Program-made: the position numbers and the translations under genes
NCBI RefSeq assembly: GCF_018130785.1
Contig: NZ_JAFCJT010000001.1
Span: 310,001-374,000 of the forward strand
DNA: 64,000 bases
Direction of reading: 5' to 3'
DNA from: Bradyrhizobium liaoningense
GTDB lineage: Bacteria; Pseudomonadota; Alphaproteobacteria; Rhizobiales; Xanthobacteraceae
The notes under the pieces: generated by a model
What the model saw: the letters and a program-made list of their open reading frames with translations, nothing else
Told to the model about the DNA's origin: nothing
The model's database searches: none
Shown: one piece after another, positions 19,422 to 27,627 of the stretch
How positions within the stretch are numbered: position 1 is the stretch's first letter
Layout: the number at the start of each line of letters is the position of its first letter

Positions 19422-21017
19422 ATGAGTAAACCCGCTGAAAAGCCAGAGGTCGTGCAGCTTCCGGCCGAGCCGGTGAGCGCTCCGTCGGCGAGCAGCCGAC
19501 GGGCTGCGTCGCAGCGGGTGCGCGAGGCGCGCGACAAGTTAACGTCGACCAGCGGAACCCGGCCGGCTTTCGACGCCGAGATGCTGCGCCAATATGCCCA
19601 GACGCGGCTGTCGGCCTCCTATGTCGTGATGCTGCTGGTGGTCGCCACCGGCGTGCTGTTCGGGCTGTGGATGCAGCCGATCCCTGCCGCGGCCTGGACC
19701 GCCGGCATGCTCTGCATCCACGCCGCGATGATCCGCAGCTGCCACCGTTTCCTGGCTGAGGCCTCCTCGCCCGCGGCAACGCGCGCATGGCGGACGCGCT
19801 TCGTCGTGCTCGACCTGCTCTATGGCCTGTGCTGGATGGCGATCCTGATCCATCCCGTGCTCGACATGGTCACGGAAACACTGATGATGTTCCTGATGCT
19901 GCTGGTCATCGCAGTGTCGAGCATGCTGGCCGCCAATCTGCCGATCGCCGCCCTTGCCGCCACCGCGCCGGTCGCGGTCGCGATGGCGCTGAGCTTCGTG
20001 ATGACCGGCGCGCTGGACAATTACATCCTTGCGGCGCTCGCGCTTGCGGCCGAAGGCTATTTCGTGCTGCTGGCGCATCGCCTGCACTCCTCGACCTTCG
20101 CCACGCTAGAGGCACGCGCCGAGAAGGACGCGCTGATCGGCGAGCTCGAACAGGCCAAGGCGATCTCGGACGAAGCGCGCCACCGCGCCGAATCCGCCAA
20201 CGTCGCAAAATCGCGCTTCCTCGCGCAGATGAGCCATGAGCTGCGCACGCCGCTGAACGCGATCCTCGGCTTCTCCGAAGTGATGAAGAGCGAAATTTTC
20301 GGCGCGCATGCGGTGCCAGTCTACAAGGAGTACTCGGCGGACATCCATAATTCCGGCGTGCACCTGCTCAACCTCATCAACGAGATCCTCGACCTGTCGC
20401 GGATCGAAGCCGGCCGCTACGAACTCAACGAGGAAGCGGTGTCGCTGGTCGGCATCGTCGCCGACTGCCATCATCTGATGAAGCTGCGCGCATCGAGCCG
20501 CGGCATCACGATCCACGAGGTGTTCGAGCAGGCCATGCCGCGGCTCTGGGCCGACGAGCGGGCGATCCGCCAGGTCGTGCTCAACCTGCTCTCCAACTCG
20601 ATCAAGTTCACCCCGCAAGGCGGCGAGATCTGGCTCAAGGCCGGCTGGACGGCTTCGGGGGGACAATATCTCTCGGTGAGGGATTCCGGTTCCGGTATCC
20701 CCGAGGACGAAATTCCGGTCGTGCTCGCCTCGTTCGGCCAGGGTTCCAACTCGATCAAGTCGGCGGAACAGGGTGCAGGGCTCGGCCTGCCGATCGCAAA
20801 GAACCTGATCGACCTGCATGGCGGCACATTCACGCTGAGATCGAAACTGCGCATCGGCACCGAGGTAATCGTCACCTTCCCGCCCGAGCGCGTGATGAGC
20901 GCCCTGGCGCCGATGTCGGACGATTCACCGCCGCTCCAGCCGGAGAGTTCCGCGGTACCCGACGAGAAGCGCCGGCCGCGCCACAAGCCGATCATGAGCG
21001 CAGGTACGGGCTCTTAA
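19422..21017 (+). CDS. PleC/DivJ/PdhS-type cell-cycle sensor histidine kinase
   Basis: Protein of 531 aa. After a cytoplasmic Pro/Ala-rich leader it has about five to six membrane helices (about 65-235), then a coiled coil and the phospho-acceptor domain with FLAQMSHELRTPLNAILGFS. The sequence SEVMKSEIFG that follows is characteristic of kinases acting on DivK. The ATPase domain shows NLLSNSIKFTPQGGE, RDSGSGIPEDEIP and GAGLGLPIAKNLIDLHGG. A polar Pro-rich tail ends it. It probably phosphorylates or dephosphorylates DivK and so acts on CtrA. The start at 19422 is preferred over one 20 codons upstream, whose extra residues are unlike protein. Confidence 0.88.
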   Translation: MSKPAEKPEVVQLPAEPVSAPSASSRRAASQRVREARDKLTSTSGTRPAFDAEMLRQYAQTRLSASYVVMLLVVATGVLFGLWMQPIPAAAWTAGMLCIHAAMIRSCHRFLAEASSPAATRAWRTRFVVLDLLYGLCWMAILIHPVLDMVTETLMMFLMLLVIAVSSMLAANLPIAALAATAPVAVAMALSFVMTGALDNYILAALALAAEGYFVLLAHRLHSSTFATLEARAEKDALIGELEQAKAISDEARHRAESANVAKSRFLAQMSHELRTPLNAILGFSEVMKSEIFGAHAVPVYKEYSADIHNSGVHLLNLINEILDLSRIEAGRYELNEEAVSLVGIVADCHHLMKLRASSRGITIHEVFEQAMPRLWADERAIRQVVLNLLSNSIKFTPQGGEIWLKAGWTASGGQYLSVRDSGSGIPEDEIPVVLASFGQGSNSIKSAEQGAGLGLPIAKNLIDLHGGTFTLRSKLRIGTEVIVTFPPERVMSALAPMSDDSPPLQPESSAVPDEKRRPRHKPIMSAGTGS

Positions 21018-21061
21018 CGAGATGCTTGCAGACATGCCCGACGATCCGTCACTATGTCCAC

Positions 21062-21265
21062 ATGAGCAAAGAAACGCCGTGCGTCGCCGTCTGCATGATC
21101 GATCCCGGGACCAAGCTGTGCTTCGGCTGCGGCCGGACCTTGCCGGAGATCGCGCGCTGGCACGCCATGGAGAGCACGGAACGGCTCGCGGTGATGGCGC
21201 TGTTGCCGACGCGCATGGCGGACGCCGGACTTGCGCCGATCGCGGGATCGTCGAAGCGCGCCTGA
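21062..21265 (+). CDS. DUF1289 small Cys-rich protein
   Basis: Protein of 67 aa. TPCVAVCMIDPGTKLCFGCG followed by RTLPEIARW and a conserved Arg in LLPTRMAD are the DUF1289 signature, with four Cys that probably bind a metal or Fe-S cluster. Function is unknown. The ATG at 21062 is chosen as the family start; a longer frame begins at 21026. Confidence 0.85.
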   Translation: MSKETPCVAVCMIDPGTKLCFGCGRTLPEIARWHAMESTERLAVMALLPTRMADAGLAPIAGSSKRA

Positions 21266-21293
21266 TCGGCCTGCGTAGCTCCCGAGGCGCGCG

Positions 21294-21848
21294 ATGATCC
21301 GCTTCCTGCTCGTTCTCGTCATGCTCGCAGGCACGGCCGGCGCCGTCGTCGCCTATGGCGATCCCGACCGGATCGCGCGCGCCAGCAACAAGGTCTCGCA
21401 CATCTTCCGTGGGGCGGCTGCGACGCCCACCCCCGCCGTGCAGATCCAGCGCGGCCAGGGCGGCGAATTCGCGCTGCGTGCCAAGATCAACGGCGTGACC
21501 GCGCCGATGGTGATCGACACCGGCGCGACCTCCGTGGTGCTGACCTGGGAAACCGCGAAAGCGATCGGACTGCCGCTCGAGATGCTCGAATATAACGTCG
21601 ACCTCGAAACCGCTGGCGGCCACACCAAGGCGGCCCGCCTGACGCTCGACCGTCTCTCTGTCGGCCACCTCGTCGAAAAGTCGGTGCCGGCCCTCGTCGT
21701 GCAGCGCGGTCAGATGAAGACCAATCTGCTCGGCATGAGCTTCCTCGACCGCCTGGAGAGCTGGGGCGTGCGCTCCGACAAGCTGATGCTCACGGGCTAT
21801 CCGGAGCTGCAAGGCGGCCATCGCCGCGCGCGCATAGCGGTCGACTAG
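21294..21848 (+). CDS. Retropepsin-like aspartic protease, TIGR02281 family
   Basis: Protein of 184 aa with an N-terminal membrane anchor or signal (MIRFLLVLVMLAGTAGAVVA). A single aspartic protease domain holds the catalytic APMVIDTGATSVVLTWETA motif near residue 78 and the flap-like TAGGHTKAARLTL. NLLGMSFLDRLESW near 150 is also family typical. It should act as a dimer in the periplasm. It lies 28 bp after the DUF1289 gene, a pairing common in this class of bacteria as far as I remember. Confidence 0.88.
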   Translation: MIRFLLVLVMLAGTAGAVVAYGDPDRIARASNKVSHIFRGAAATPTPAVQIQRGQGGEFALRAKINGVTAPMVIDTGATSVVLTWETAKAIGLPLEMLEYNVDLETAGGHTKAARLTLDRLSVGHLVEKSVPALVVQRGQMKTNLLGMSFLDRLESWGVRSDKLMLTGYPELQGGHRRARIAVD

Positions 21849-21918
21849 ACCGTCCACGAGAGCTGCGATCCATCCCGGTCCCGCGACATCAGGCAGTGCG
21901 CCGCGAAAGCGCGCGGGT

Positions 21919-22255
21919 GTGGCATCAGGCAGCGCCTGCGCCGCGGACCTGTCACCGCGCTATGCGGCGCCCTCCTCCGCCTATACGGCGCCGCAGCCGG
22001 TGTATTCGTGGACCGGCCTCTATGCGGGCTTCAACGCCGGCTATGCCGAGAGCGGCGACGACGCCTTCAACAATCTCGTCGGCACGAGCGCCGGCAAGGT
22101 CAAGGGCGCCGTCATGGGCGTTCCTGCCGAAATGGTCGGCCAAGGCCGAGTGTCTCTACACCGAATTCAAGCACGACGATTTGGCCGACTGGAACGCCGC
22201 GAAATTCCACACCTTCCGCGTCGGCGTGAACTATCACTTCGATCTGTTCCGCTGA
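21919..22255 (+). pseudogene. Omp31-like outer-membrane beta-barrel pseudogene
   Basis: Two pieces of one outer-membrane protein are joined out of frame. The front piece reads SACAADLSPRYAAP...YSWTGLYAGFNAGYAESGDD, the usual N-terminus of Bradyrhizobium porin-family proteins just after the signal peptide. The rear piece, in another frame from about 22130, reads WSAKAECLYTEFKHDDL...FHTFRVGVNYHFDLFR, the usual C-terminus. The middle (well over 100 residues in such proteins) and the signal peptide are missing. Confidence 0.8.
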
Positions 22256-22266
22256 GGCAGATCGGT

Positions 22267-22296
22267 GAAGAGCCGGATTTCACGATCCGGCTCTTC
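22267..22296. terminator. Hairpin between the OMP pseudogene and dusA
   Basis: Perfect 12-bp arms GAAGAGCCGGAT and ATCCGGCTCTTC with loop TTCACG, between two convergent ends. No T-run follows on either strand, so its efficiency is uncertain. Confidence 0.65.
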
Positions 22297-22307
22297 GCCT
22301 GCTTGCG

Positions 22308-23303
22308 CTAGGCCGCAGCCTCCGCCGGCGCGCGCGCACCGACACGCGCAATGGCGTCGCGCAGCACGTCCACACCGGCGCCCGGCTTCACCCCCTGCTC
22401 GGCAAGATGGCGGCGGAAGGCGCGCGCGCCGGGCACGGCGTGGAATGCCCCGACGAAATGCCGCGTGATCGCATGCAACCGCGTGCCCCGCGCAAGCTGC
22501 TGCTCGATATAGGGCATCATCGCTTCGAGCGCGTCCTGCATCGTCGCATGCGGCGCCGCCTCGCCGAAGATGTCAGAATCGACGGAGAGCAGCCGCCACG
22601 GCTCCTGATAGGCAGCGCGGCCGAGCATCACACCGTCAACCTGCTCAAGATGCGCTTTCGCCTCGTCGATGCCCGGGATGCCGCCGTTGATGATGACAGG
22701 CACGTCAGGCATCGCGCGCTTGAGGCGATAGACGCGATCGTAATCGAGCGGCGGGATGTCACGGTTCTCCTTCGGCGACAGGCCGTTCAGCCAGGCTTTC
22801 CTAGCATGCACGATCAGCGCGTCGCAGCCGGACGCAACCACTCCGCGCGCAAGCTTATCGAGCGCGACTTCCGGATCCTGATCGTCGATGCCGATGCGAC
22901 ATTTCACCGTGACCGGAACGGCGACCGCGCGCTTCATCGCATCGACGCACCTCGCCACCAGCTCCGGCTCCGCCATGAGACACGCGCCGAAGCGGCCGTC
23001 CTTCACGCGGTCGGACGGGCAGCCGACATTGAGGTTGATCTCGTCATAGCCGAACTCCTCGCCGATCCGCGCGGCCAGTGCGAGTTCGCGCGGATCCGAC
23101 CCGCCAAGCTGAAGCGCCACCTTGTGCTCGACCGCGTCGAACCCAAGCAGCCGCTCCCGGTCGCCATGAATGATGGCGCCAGTGGTCAGCATCTCCGTAT
23201 AGAGCAGCGCCCGCCGCGTCAGGTGACGGTGGAACACCCGGCAATACCGATCGGTCCAATCCATCATGGGGGCGACGGAAAAGCGATAGTCTTGCGATTC
23301 CAA
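22308..23303 (-). CDS. dusA: tRNA-dihydrouridine(20/20a) synthase DusA
   Basis: FMN enzyme of 331 aa that reduces uridine to dihydrouridine in the tRNA D-loop. It begins RFSVAPMMDWTDRYCRVFHR, has the catalytic Cys in EINLNVGCPSDRVKDGRFGA near residue 95, and the DusA-specific HARKAWLNGLSPKENRDIPP near 170. INGGIPGIDEA and GVMLGRAAYQEPW complete the FMN site. Its 5' end faces an integrase remnant, which fits dusA as a known integration hotspot. Confidence 0.95.
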   Translation of the reverse strand: MESQDYRFSVAPMMDWTDRYCRVFHRHLTRRALLYTEMLTTGAIIHGDRERLLGFDAVEHKVALQLGGSDPRELALAARIGEEFGYDEINLNVGCPSDRVKDGRFGACLMAEPELVARCVDAMKRAVAVPVTVKCRIGIDDQDPEVALDKLARGVVASGCDALIVHARKAWLNGLSPKENRDIPPLDYDRVYRLKRAMPDVPVIINGGIPGIDEAKAHLEQVDGVMLGRAAYQEPWRLLSVDSDIFGEAAPHATMQDALEAMMPYIEQQLARGTRLHAITRHFVGAFHAVPGARAFRRHLAEQGVKPGAGVDVLRDAIARVGARAPAEAAA

Positions 23304-23341
23304 TGATTTACCCTACACTCTCAAGGGGATGAAACACGAAC

Positions 23342-23434
23342 GTGTGCACTCCAAACTAGCCAAATTTGCACACGTTTGTACCTGTTTTGACCTCTCAGTG
23401 CACACATCGTGCACACGAAAGTCGGAGTGCACGC
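23342..23434. repeat. Cluster of five TGCACAC-like heptamers upstream of the integrase remnant
   Basis: TGCACAC or close copies lie at 23342-23348 (inverted), 23367-23373, 23399-23405, 23410-23416 and 23428-23434 (TGCACGC), all between dusA and the integrase start. They could be arm-type integrase sites, regulator sites, or part of the attachment region. Confidence 0.5.
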
Positions 23435-23725
23435 GTGGCGACCTTCACTCAATTGACATCGGGAAACTGGCGCGTCCAGGTCCGTCGCAAGACCCGCTAT
23501 GTGGCCGAGACGTTCAGAAGACGCAAGGACGGAGAAGAATGGGCGCTCGAAATGGAGCGCAACATCGACCGCAACGGATCGTCCAAGCCCCGCGCGGTGG
23601 GCAATGTTCGCACGTTTGGCGATCTGATCGACCTGCACGACGAAGACATGCACGAAGTCGGAAAGCCCCCTCGCCGGTCAAAAGCTGCTGTGATGGCGTC
23701 TCTTAAGTTGAGCTCGGCAGTGTGA
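23435..23725 (+). pseudogene. dusA-associated tyrosine integrase, N-terminal remnant
   Basis: The first ~95 codons of a site-specific integrase from a GTG start. It reads FTQLTSGNWRVQVRRKTRYV and ETFRRRKDGEEWALEMERNI, the usual N-terminal DNA-arm-binding region of integrases found at dusA, then TFGDLIDLHDEDMHEVGKPP and RRSKAAVMASL. It breaks off before the core catalytic domain. None of the catalytic R, H, R or Y residues is present. The break runs into a dehydrogenase remnant read on the other strand. Confidence 0.82.
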
Positions 23726-24036
23726 AGCTTCCCGCGCTCAATCGAGAACGATTGATCGAGTTCGGAAGGAAGCGCGCCAAACAAGGCGCTGGCCCCGCGA
23801 CATTGGCAATGCGAGCGCACCGCGCGGCATGTTCGAAACCATGTGAAGAATCGGTCGTCTCGATGACGCGGTCGGCCCCGCGGCCATAAGTGAAACCGGC
23901 AGCCTCTTCGTGGCTGCCGCACCCAACATCGGCACCGAGGTCGCAGGCCAATCCTGTCCGCGCTTTGACTGGATCGATTGCAATGATTTTGCTGGCGCCG
24001 GCCAGCCGCGCCAACTGAATGAGCAGCAATCGTGTG
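23703..24036 (-). pseudogene. Zinc-type alcohol/polyol dehydrogenase fragment
   Basis: An internal piece of a medium-chain dehydrogenase Rossmann domain. LLLIQLARLAGASKIIAIDP and VKARTGLACDLGADV are clear, then YGRGADRVIETTDSS and loss of similarity with a frame change around ALAMSRGQ. The zinc-binding N-terminal domain, the GxGPIG start of the nucleotide fold and the C-terminus are all absent. It lies in the same orientation as the ugp operon upstream and may once have been its last gene. Confidence 0.75.
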
Positions 24037-24061
24037 CGGGCCGCCGGGACCGAGAGGTTCC

Positions 24062-24150
24062 TCAGCGCGAAGGCACGAATGCGACGACCTCGATCTCGAT
24101 CCGCGTCCCAGAGCCGAGGAGTGCCCCAGCTCCGATCGCGGTGCTGGCCG
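24062..24150 (-). pseudogene. RidA-like C-terminal tail
   Basis: The last ~28 codons of the open frame read EPPASTAIGAGALLGSGTRI and EIEVVAFVPSR. This matches the end of RidA/YjgF-family proteins (a Thr/Ser-x-V-G-x-x-x-L stretch, then IEIEVVA). It is fused in frame to the upstream phosphatase remnant, so a deletion seems to have joined two genes. The limit at 24150 is approximate. Confidence 0.5.
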
Positions 24151-24555
24151 GTGGCTCCTGGGCGTCCTGCAGCGCCAGCAGACGCGCGATCTGCGCTTCG
24201 CGCTGAGCGACTGAATAATACTCGAGATGCGTGTTGACGATGCGCACCGGGCCGAAGACCGCTTCGACCGTCACCTCCAGCGCATGGCGCCGCATGCTGC
24301 GTCCCGTGCCGGCGCCCGGCCAGGGCAGTATGTGATTGTTGATCTGAACGACTGGCAGGCGCGACAAGGTCATGTTGCCGAAGCGATGCAGCGTACCTGC
24401 CCGATCGACAGTTTCGATCGCCGGCCGGAAGACCGGCATGTAGCCCGGCAGCAGCGCGGCGAGCTCTGCGCTCTGGTCGCTCCCCCCATCACGCCGTCGC
24501 AGCCCTTGTCGCACTGAATGTTCCAGGTCAGAGCCGCATCAACGAATACCTGCAC
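24151..24555 (-). pseudogene. Endonuclease/exonuclease/phosphatase (EEP) family pseudogene
   Basis: Fragments of an EEP-fold phosphodiesterase. The start (AALTWNIQCDKGCDGVM) lies in one frame and overlaps the end of ugpE by 17 bp. A different frame continues with ELAALLPGYMPVFRPAIETV, HRFGNMTLSRLPVVQINNH and VRIVNTHLEYYSVAQREAQI. The section carrying the catalytic Glu (normally a CFQE motif) and the C-terminal SDH motif are gone. It follows ugpE directly, so the operon probably once carried a phosphodiesterase to go with glycerol-phosphate uptake. Confidence 0.8.
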
Positions 24556-25348
24556 GCATGAAGGATTGGACGAACTGCCGTTGGAACAGCAGAAACGCGA
24601 TCAGCAACGGCGCCATGGTCATCACCGTTGCCGCCGTAATGACCGACCAGTCCACCCCCGTCTCCGGCGCACCGAACACGGCAAGGCCCACGGTGAGCGG
24701 CCGCGCCCCCACCGAATTGGTGACGATCAGCGGCCAGAGGAAGTTGTTCCAGTGGTAACTGACAGAGACGAGACCGAACGCCACATAGGTCGGCCGCGCC
24801 AGCGGCACATAGACCCGCCAGAGAATCCCGAGCGGCCCCGCCCCTTCGACGCGCGCGGCTTCGACCAGCTCCTGCGGCACGCTCTTGAAGGTTTGCCGCA
24901 GAAGAAAGATACCAAAGGCACTGGCGAGATAAGGCAGCGCGATCGCGGAGATCGTATCCAGCAGTCCGAGCTTTGCGATCGCGCGATAGTTCTCGACGAT
25001 GAGCACATCGGGCATGATCATCAATTGCAGCAACACCAGCGCAAAAGCGATGCCGTTGCCCCGGAATTTGAAGCGCGCAAAAGCGTAAGCCGCAAGTGTC
25101 GACAGGATGAGTTGCCCGATCAGGACCAGGGTCACGAGGACGATCGTATTGAGATAGTAGCGCGCGAACGGCGCCTGCTTCCAGGCCCGCGCGAAATTCT
25201 CCAGCGTCCATGGCGCGGACAGGCTGAACGAGGTCGCATAGCCGGCCGGATGCAGCGCACTCCAGAACGCGTAGCCCAGGGGCGCGAGCCACACCAGGGC
25301 GAGCAGCCACGCCGCGACGGCTTCGACAGGATGCGTCCGGCCTCTCAT
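24539..25348 (-). CDS. ugpE: ABC transporter permease, UgpE-like
   Basis: Inner-membrane permease of 269 aa with six hydrophobic helices. The cytoplasmic EAA loop is EAARVEGAGPLGILWRVYVP near residue 175. TVGLAVFGAPETGVDWSVIT and the C-terminal FLLFQRQFVQSFMRAGIR are typical of the UgpE/MalG class. Its ATG overlaps the ugpA stop by four bases. It should form the channel with UgpA. Confidence 0.9.
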   Translation of the reverse strand: MRGRTHPVEAVAAWLLALVWLAPLGYAFWSALHPAGYATSFSLSAPWTLENFARAWKQAPFARYYLNTIVLVTLVLIGQLILSTLAAYAFARFKFRGNGIAFALVLLQLMIMPDVLIVENYRAIAKLGLLDTISAIALPYLASAFGIFLLRQTFKSVPQELVEAARVEGAGPLGILWRVYVPLARPTYVAFGLVSVSYHWNNFLWPLIVTNSVGARPLTVGLAVFGAPETGVDWSVITAATVMTMAPLLIAFLLFQRQFVQSFMRAGIR

Positions 25349-26265
25349 TGGTAGTGGATCCTGCGATCGAGATAGCCGAATTTGACTAGCGCCACGGCGC
25401 TCAGCAACAGGAGCAGCACCACGGTCAGCGTTGCTGCGTAGGACGAATCCTGGAACGTGAAAGCGACCTCGTAGATGTAATAGAGCAGCAACGTGCTGGC
25501 ATTGTTCGGGCCGCCTTTGGTCATGATGACGAGGTGATCGACCAGCTTGAAGGAGTTGATGACAGCGTTGATCGCCACGAACAGCGTGGTCGGCATCAGC
25601 AGCGGGAACGTGATCCTGCGAAAGGTATACCAACGGCTGGCGCCCTCGATCGCCGCCGCCTCGTCGAGATCCGGCGAGAGTTGCTGGAGCGCGGCGAGAT
25701 AGAAGATCATGAAGAATCCGGCCTCCTTCCAGATCACCATCACGATCAGACAGCCCATCACCGTGGAGGGATCGCCGAGCCAATTCCAGCCGCCTAGACC
25801 GAACACCCCGCGCAACTGATCGAGCAGGCCGTAATCCGGCGTATAAAAGAACAGCCAGATGTTGGCGACGGCGATCATGGGCAGCACGGTCGGGGTGAAA
25901 TAGGCGAGGCGCAGAAAGCCTCGCCCGCGCATGTTGCGATTGACCCAGATCGCCATGACCAGCGCGAGCGCGATCGATGTCGGGATGGTACCGAGCGCGA
26001 ACCAGAAATTGTTGATCAGCGCCTTCCAGAAGATCGGATCGGCCGCCATGCCTTGATAGCTGTCGAGGCCGATGAACACCTCGGTGCCGTTCCGCTTTGT
26101 GATGAACAGCGAATGCCGGATCGTCGCCAAGATCGGGTAGTGCGTGAAGGCGACCAGCAGCACAGCCGCCGGCAACAGCAGCAGCCACGCGTTCACGGCA
26201 TTCCACCACGCCTGCGCGCCGGCGCGGCGTTGGGGAATTGGCGATGCGGCGGCGGTGTCTGTCAT
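25345..26265 (-). CDS. ugpA: ABC transporter permease, UgpA-like
   Basis: Inner-membrane permease of 306 aa with six to seven helices. The EAA loop DEAAAIEGASRWYTFRRITF lies near residue 200 and NSFKLVDHLVIMTKGGPNNA near 240, both usual for UgpA-type permeases. I chose the ATG at 26265 (MTDTAAASP); other in-frame starts further upstream would overlap the ugpB end. Confidence 0.9.
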   Translation of the reverse strand: MTDTAAASPIPQRRAGAQAWWNAVNAWLLLLPAAVLLVAFTHYPILATIRHSLFITKRNGTEVFIGLDSYQGMAADPIFWKALINNFWFALGTIPTSIALALVMAIWVNRNMRGRGFLRLAYFTPTVLPMIAVANIWLFFYTPDYGLLDQLRGVFGLGGWNWLGDPSTVMGCLIVMVIWKEAGFFMIFYLAALQQLSPDLDEAAAIEGASRWYTFRRITFPLLMPTTLFVAINAVINSFKLVDHLVIMTKGGPNNASTLLLYYIYEVAFTFQDSSYAATLTVVLLLLLSAVALVKFGYLDRRIHYQ

Positions 26266-26311
26266 CCCTGAAGCGACGGGACGGCGGTGCGCCACCATCC
26301 CGCCCTTTCCT

Positions 26312-27589
26312 TTACTTCGAAGCGCGCAGCACGCGGTCGGACTGCGCCTGCGCGGCAGCCAGCGCCTCCTGCGGCTTCTGCGAGCCGGTGAGAGCTGCCT
26401 GCACCGCATCGTTGACGAATTTGTAGATGCGGCCGTTCTCGTGAACCGAGAGTTCGGGCACCGCATGCTCGAGCTGATCGCGCGCGACGGTCGCCTGCGG
26501 GAAGCCCTTGGCGTAATCTTCCATCGCCTTGGTCTTGTAGGCGGCCGGCGAAACGGCGACATAGCCGGTCTTCATGCTCCACTCCGCCGCGCGCTCGGGC
26601 GCCGTCATCCACTGAATGAACTTGACGGCCGCCTTCTGCTGCTCGGGCGATGCGCTCTTGAAGATGTAGAAGCTACCGCCGCCCGTCGGAGACCCTCTCC
26701 GCTCCTTTGCCGGAAGCATGGCGACGCCGAACGGAAATTTCGCGGCGTCCTTGACGGCCGTGAGGTTGCCGGTCGTGTGCCACATCATCGCGGTCTTGCC
26801 TTCGAGGAAATCGGTGCGCAGCGTGGCCCAGTCGATGCTCCCTGCAGGCATGACATTGTGCTTGCGGGACAGATCAACCCAATAATCGAGCGCGGCAACC
26901 GTCTTCGGTACGCTCAGGTGGACCTCGGTGCCGGCCTCGTTCATCATCTTCTGGCCGTTTTCGATGGCGAGCGCCTGCAGCATCCAGTAGCCATAACCGG
27001 TCGTGGGGATCTCGACGCCCCAGCGTGTGGTATTGCCGGAGCCGTCTTTCTTGATCAGCTTCTTCGACATCTCGGTCATTTCGTCCCATGACGCCGGCGC
27101 CTTCTCCGGATCAAGACCAGCCTCCTTGAAGGCATCCTTGTTCCAGTACAGCACGATAGTCGAGCGCTGGAACGGAATGCTCCAGGTCTTGCCATCGATC
27201 TGACCGTTGGCCATGAACGCCGGATAGAATTCCTTGAACCAGGCCTTATCGCTGACGAGGTCGTCGAACGGAACGATGGCATTCTCGTCCATCAGCGTGA
27301 ACACGTCGGTCGACAGGAGCACCGACAGCTGCGGTGGCTGGCCGCCTTTCATGGCCGTCATCGCCTTGGTCATCGTATCGGTGTAGTTGCCGGCATAAAC
27401 CGCGGTCACCTTGATGTCGGAGTTTTCCTTCTCAAAGCGCGCGACCATGTCGTCGACGATCTTAGTGACGGGACCACCGACCGCGACCGGATAATACATG
27501 GTCAGATCCACCGCAGCCGCCGGATAAGCCGCACCAAGCGACAGGGCAGTAAGCGCCGTGGCCATCAACAGTGTTCGTCGAGCAAACAT
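26312..27589 (-). CDS. ugpB: Extracellular solute-binding protein, UgpB-like
   Basis: Periplasmic binding protein of 425 aa with signal peptide MFARRTLLMATALTALSLG (cleavage after AAA). Mature motifs such as YYPVAVGGPVTKIVDDMVAR, TYTDTMTKAM-like sequence near residue 75, and PTGGGSFYIFKSASPEQQKA near 300 are those of glycerol-3-phosphate binding proteins. Expected ligands are sn-glycerol-3-phosphate or glycerophosphodiesters. It lies second in the ugpCBAE order. Confidence 0.9.
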   Translation of the reverse strand: MFARRTLLMATALTALSLGAAYPAAAVDLTMYYPVAVGGPVTKIVDDMVARFEKENSDIKVTAVYAGNYTDTMTKAMTAMKGGQPPQLSVLLSTDVFTLMDENAIVPFDDLVSDKAWFKEFYPAFMANGQIDGKTWSIPFQRSTIVLYWNKDAFKEAGLDPEKAPASWDEMTEMSKKLIKKDGSGNTTRWGVEIPTTGYGYWMLQALAIENGQKMMNEAGTEVHLSVPKTVAALDYWVDLSRKHNVMPAGSIDWATLRTDFLEGKTAMMWHTTGNLTAVKDAAKFPFGVAMLPAKERRGSPTGGGSFYIFKSASPEQQKAAVKFIQWMTAPERAAEWSMKTGYVAVSPAAYKTKAMEDYAKGFPQATVARDQLEHAVPELSVHENGRIYKFVNDAVQAALTGSQKPQEALAAAQAQSDRVLRASK

Positions 27590-27627
27590 TTTGGTCTCCT
27601 TCGTTGTCTACTTTGGCGCAGCACCTC

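Noticed and set aside
22407..23306. 299-codon frame antisense to dusA
   Set aside because: Mirror of dusA codons; no similarity to any family.
24539..26209. Single 556-codon frame spanning ugpA and ugpE
   Set aside because: Its first half is an out-of-frame reading of ugpA; the real ugpE starts at 25348 with a normal permease N-terminus.
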